Of a stretch of DNA of 9,950 nt, positions 8,801 through 9,950 are shown piece after piece. This DNA is from Clostridia bacterium (GTDB lineage: Bacteria; Bacillota; Peptococcia; DRI-13; DTU073). A program made the position numbers and the translations under genes. Positions within the stretch are counted from its first letter, which is position 1. The number at the start of each line of letters is the position of its first letter. The notes under the pieces were generated by a model. It did not search any database. It was not told the origin of the DNA and saw only the letters and a program-made list of their open reading frames with translations. The stretch covers positions 1-9,950 of the forward strand of contig DUTO01000024.1 of the NCBI GenBank assembly GCA_012842035.1, read 5' to 3'.

Positions 8801-9327
8801 AAATACTCTTCCTCAATGTACTTTTCAAATTCACTATAAATAAAGACAAACTCGGCTAATTTATCTTCTAATTCACTAGGCAAACCTGCTTCACTCTTAC
8901 CCAAACAGCTAGCTAATTTTTCCGGAGAAAGACAATAATTTTTCATCTCGGCAAGCGCCCTCACCAACTGTTCTAAAAAGCCCGGTTTATCAATAACTTT
9001 GGCAAAAACCTTAAATTTATTTTTATTTTTCGTTAAAATATGCTTCAAAATAAGAGCTTTGCCTACCTCATCCAACGGTGGCGCAATTCCACCTCCCGTT
9101 TCTTGCAAAATTCGCCAAGCCAGGCGTTGAAAACTAAACACCTGAGCTCGCATAATACCACCTTGTTTTATTTGCTTTAATAAACTTTTCTCCGCATAAA
9201 AAGAGCCTTGCTCCGGGACAAGATAAAAGCAATTAGCTTGAGGATTATTTTCTACCTCGGCTATTATTTCTTGTAAACACTGTCCGGTTTTCCCCGACCC
9301 GGACCGACCGATCAGTAATCGCAACAC
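5872..9327 (-). CDS. addB: ATP-dependent helicase/deoxyribonuclease subunit B (AddB)
   Basis: Second subunit of AddAB. It carries a degenerate helicase fold, thought to read the Chi-like sequence, and its own RecB-type nuclease bound to a 4Fe-4S cluster. The 1151-residue length matches the family (B. subtilis about 1166). Walker A is GRSGSGKT (7-14). The iron-sulfur cysteines are C786 (RACPFSHF) and the C-terminal C1106-x2-C1109-x5-C1115, the known AddB pattern. Nuclease residues are H816 (FFHAGLE), D929 (GRIDRLD), D946 and K948 (VVDYKSG) and Q966. Translation starts at a GTG, with GAGGAGG 9 bases upstream; no better in-frame start is near. It is the first gene of the probable addB-MNT-HEPN-addA operon. 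In many Firmicutes addB and addA are directly adjacent, whereas here two extra genes separate them. Confidence 0.97.
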   Translation of the reverse strand: MLRLLIGRSGSGKTGQCLQEIIAEVENNPQANCFYLVPEQGSFYAEKSLLKQIKQGGIMRAQVFSFQRLAWRILQETGGGIAPPLDEVGKALILKHILTKNKNKFKVFAKVIDKPGFLEQLVRALAEMKNYCLSPEKLASCLGKSEAGLPSELEDKLAEFVFIYSEFEKYIEEEYLDINDNLQLLADHLYQADFLKTAQVWIDGFHGFTPLEFAVIKELLLYCQQVNITLCLNPECLQQKLPETHLFFKPWETYQCLLEMAAEIQCPLADVFVLPEPRLRRFRERAELAFLEESFLQIKPIFKEEASALKLQAAVNRQEEVEKAAREILFLCREKGLRYQDIAVLLRDFTNYENLIANVFKDYRIPFFLDMKKPVRHHPLPDLIQSVLEVVQGGWSYEPLFRCLKTDLLPLSRRETDLLENYCLEHGIRGSRWTDSRPWQFKTGLAAEGTRELSTEKQELLQRVNKVREKVVGLLLPLQEALQTAVKGREYSEILFSFLEKNAIAKKLERWSMKAEEKGELEEARIHAQVWQEILELLDRLVGVLGEQEMSLQEFSQVVIGGLETLELGLIPPGLDQVLVGSVDRSRNPDLKAVIILGINEGVFPAKIVESGIFNDADRLLLAEQKIVLAPTTEKKLYAEQFLLYKALTTASHYLILSFALADEEGKALTASSLLSRVQMLFPRAELVLDPERESAEEKVASPRSTFSYLVAALRQAKEGEKIAPLWWDVYNWYLKQQEWQQPLAKIAEGLFYRHEAIKIPPVLVRRLYGQNLRVSVSRLERFRACPFSHFLTYGLQLQERTEHKVAAPDLGQFFHAGLESFYRYLKANNLVCGELTLQEMQEIVSKIVEKLAPRLQNEVLLSTARYRYLTGKLKRILLRAVTVLGEHERRGIFRPLGMEISFGEKGDLPGLSFSLAEGMKIDVRGRIDRLDVASVEEGSYLRVVDYKSGQTSLDLEEIFYGLRLQLLTYLAVALTQVHHLVDGEVKPGGVLYFPVRDPLIIAPGPLSETEVEEKILKELKMQGYLLEDPEVVKLMDKEIAGYSDLLPVAISKKGQFYKNIQNVWTDEEFADLCSYVQNLLLEISTEIMSGEVAIQPYRYKGKEPCTYCSYPAVCGFDPLLPGHTYRFFQPREAEEIWSKIRAARSNIEKE
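5875..5882 (-). promoter_or_regulatory. Ribosome binding site of the nucleotidyltransferase, embedded in the addB 3' end
   Basis: AAAAGGAG on the minus strand forms part of the last addB codons (I-E-K-E-stop) and lies 9 bases before the ATG at 5865. Ribosomes finishing addB would pass over this site, which suggests coupled translation. Confidence 0.75.
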
Positions 9328-9336
9328 AAAAATTTT

Positions 9337-9343
9337 CCTCCTC
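9337..9343 (-). promoter_or_regulatory. addB ribosome binding site
   Basis: GAGGAGG on the minus strand, 9 bases before the GTG at 9327. Its strength supports the non-ATG start. Confidence 0.8.
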
Positions 9344-9352
9344 TTGCAAACT

Positions 9353-9383
9353 TAAATGCTTAAACAAAGTGAAGTAAATGCTT
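9353..9383. repeat. Short direct repeat upstream of addB
   Basis: TAAATGCTT occurs at 9353-9361 and again at 9375-9383, 22 bases apart (about two helical turns), between the structured element and the addB ribosome binding site. It could be an operator, but a chance repeat in AT-rich DNA is also possible. I found no convincing -10/-35 pair in this spacer. Confidence 0.3.
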
Positions 9384-9395
9384 CGTTTCCTCAAA

Positions 9396-9702
9396 GATAG
9401 CGGATGATGTGTCTGAACCGTTTCATTGTGAGGTATAGCTAAACAGACTTAACGAAAACGAGGTCGTAAAAACTTCTCTGTATTGTTTTGGCCTAGGCAC
9501 TGCCGGAGGGTGACTTAGCGAAGGTGAGGCTAGCAATGACGAGGTGACGATAAGGACGTCGGCACCAGGGCGAACTGAGCACGGATGCGAATTGAGCCCG
9601 CTCAGCATTACTCCGAACCAAGCTTAGGTACGTTCTGACTGAAGATACGGAAACCCAAAGGTAGTACCTAGGTTAAACCGGGCAGACACATCATCCGCTA
9701 TC
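9396..9702. repeat. Non-coding G+C-rich element bounded by a 20-bp inverted repeat (MITE-like or structured RNA)
   Basis: The arms GATAGCGGATGATGTGTCTG (9396-9415) and its exact complement (9683-9702) enclose about 267 bases. The core is about 55% G+C in the lines I counted, against about 40% for addB. Nested complementary segments include 9492-9504 with 9660-9672 (13 positions, one wobble, one mismatch on either strand), CGGAG 9504-9508 with 9611-9615, CTGAGC 9575-9580 with 9600-9605, GACG 9546-9549 with 9557-9560, and ACGA 9452-9455 with 9464-9467. Read on the plus strand, the loops are purine-rich, as in structured RNAs. No plausible protein is encoded: the minus-strand frame at 9423-9608 resembles no family I know. 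No clear target-site duplication is visible. It could be a MITE, a ribozyme or intron fragment, or an undescribed RNA. Confidence 0.6.
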
Positions 9703-9705
9703 GCT

Positions 9706-9849
9706 TTACAGTTCCTTCGCCGACAACGGACCACGTGAAATCACAATTTTACCTGTCCGCACAATCTCCACAATACCATGGTCTTCCAAAACCTCACATA
9801 AAGCATCAATCTTATCTTGTGTCCCGGTTAATTCAACAACCATTGTTTC
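9706..9849 (-). CDS. ilvN: Acetolactate synthase small subunit, C-terminal end (5' end lost at an inversion junction)
   Basis: Regulatory subunit of acetolactate synthase (also named ilvH), which binds feedback branched-chain amino acids and activates the catalytic subunit for valine, leucine and isoleucine synthesis. The last 47 codons are seen: ETMVVELTGTQDKIDAL, then LEDHGIVEIVRTGK and ISRG, the usual C-terminal ACT-like domain ending, plus a short tail PLSAKEL. Upstream of 9849 the frame stays open, but the residues stop resembling IlvN because the sequence there belongs to the opposite strand. The true gene should continue beyond this point in an undisturbed genome. The stop is followed after 3 bases by the inverted-repeat element. 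Confidence 0.85.
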   Translation of the reverse strand, partial: ETMVVELTGTQDKIDALCEVLEDHGIVEIVRTGKIVISRGPLSAKEL

Positions 9850-9950
9850 CCGAGATATTGTCGATATTTTTCGAGCCAAGATCGTGGATGTTAATCGAGA
9901 AACAATGGTTGTTGAATTAACCGGGACACAAGATAAGATTGATGCTTTAT
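9798..9950. repeat. Perfect 52-bp inverted repeat with 49-base loop at the window edge
   Basis: Left arm 9798-9849 and right arm 9899-9950 are exact reverse complements. The loop 9850-9898 carries plus-strand ilvN sequence. The right arm is cut by the window end, so the true repeat may be longer. Both arms are ilvN coding sequence. Confidence 0.95.
9851..9950 (+). CDS. ilvN: Acetolactate synthase small subunit, internal fragment in inverted orientation
   Basis: The plus-strand frame starting at 9851 gives 33 residues typical of IlvN, RDIVDIFRAKIVDV followed by NRETMVVELTGTQDKIDAL, and runs off the right edge. The last 52 bases exactly complement 9798-9849, so this is a second copy of the same gene segment facing the other way, reaching further toward the IlvN N-terminus. 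No start or stop lies in the window. It most likely represents the same locus as the minus-strand fragment, joined by a fold-back event or artefact. Confidence 0.8.

Noticed and set aside
9423..9608. 61-codon minus-strand frame inside the inverted-repeat element
   Set aside because: The Ser/Pro/Leu-rich product has no recognisable fold, and the segment is better explained by nested complementary RNA-like helices.
9396..9702. Complete group II intron, RNase P RNA or tmRNA
   Set aside because: I see no GUGYG 5' end, no domain V-like hairpin near the 3' end, no RNase P conserved regions and no tRNA-like ends. A partial intron fragment cannot be excluded.
9735..9920. 61-codon plus-strand frame crossing the fold-back
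   Set aside because: It is out of frame with both ilvN fragments and spans the inversion junction, so it is a shadow.

Overview
The window looks like chromosomal DNA of an AT-rich Firmicute, most likely a clostridial lineage. Coding regions are about 35-42% G+C by rough hand count. The evidence is a two-subunit AddAB recombination nuclease rather than RecBCD, strong AGGAGG-type ribosome binding sites, a clostridial-type LysA, and an IlvN-like acetolactate synthase fragment. The recognised genes read on the minus strand; the one exception is an inverted ilvN fragment at the right edge.

In transcription order (right to left) the layout is as follows. The 3' end of ilvN (acetolactate synthase regulatory subunit) stops at 9706. 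Three bases after its stop begins a roughly 310-base, G+C-rich, non-coding block bounded by a perfect 20-bp inverted repeat and full of nested complementary segments. A short spacer follows, then addB (5872-9327). Next are two small overlapping genes, a minimal nucleotidyltransferase (5578-5865) and a HEPN/HI0074-family partner (5199-5591). Then come addA (1406-5158), a 297-base AT-rich intergenic region with a plausible extended -10 promoter, and the first 370 codons of lysA, which runs off the left edge.

AddB and AddA form the heterodimeric helicase-nuclease that resects double-strand breaks for RecA loading and degrades foreign linear DNA. All helicase motifs, both RecB-type nuclease sites and the four iron-sulfur cysteines are intact. 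The notable point is the two-gene MNT/HEPN cassette (type VII toxin-antitoxin architecture) between the two subunits. It is tightly packed into the operon and clearly more AT-rich. Its HEPN protein keeps the N, H and Y of the RNxxxHxY motif but has Gly where the catalytic Arg is expected.

The right edge (9798-9950) is a perfect 52-bp inverted repeat around a 49-base loop, made from two opposing pieces of ilvN. This is more likely a fold-back chimera at a contig end than a natural arrangement, but it needs checking.
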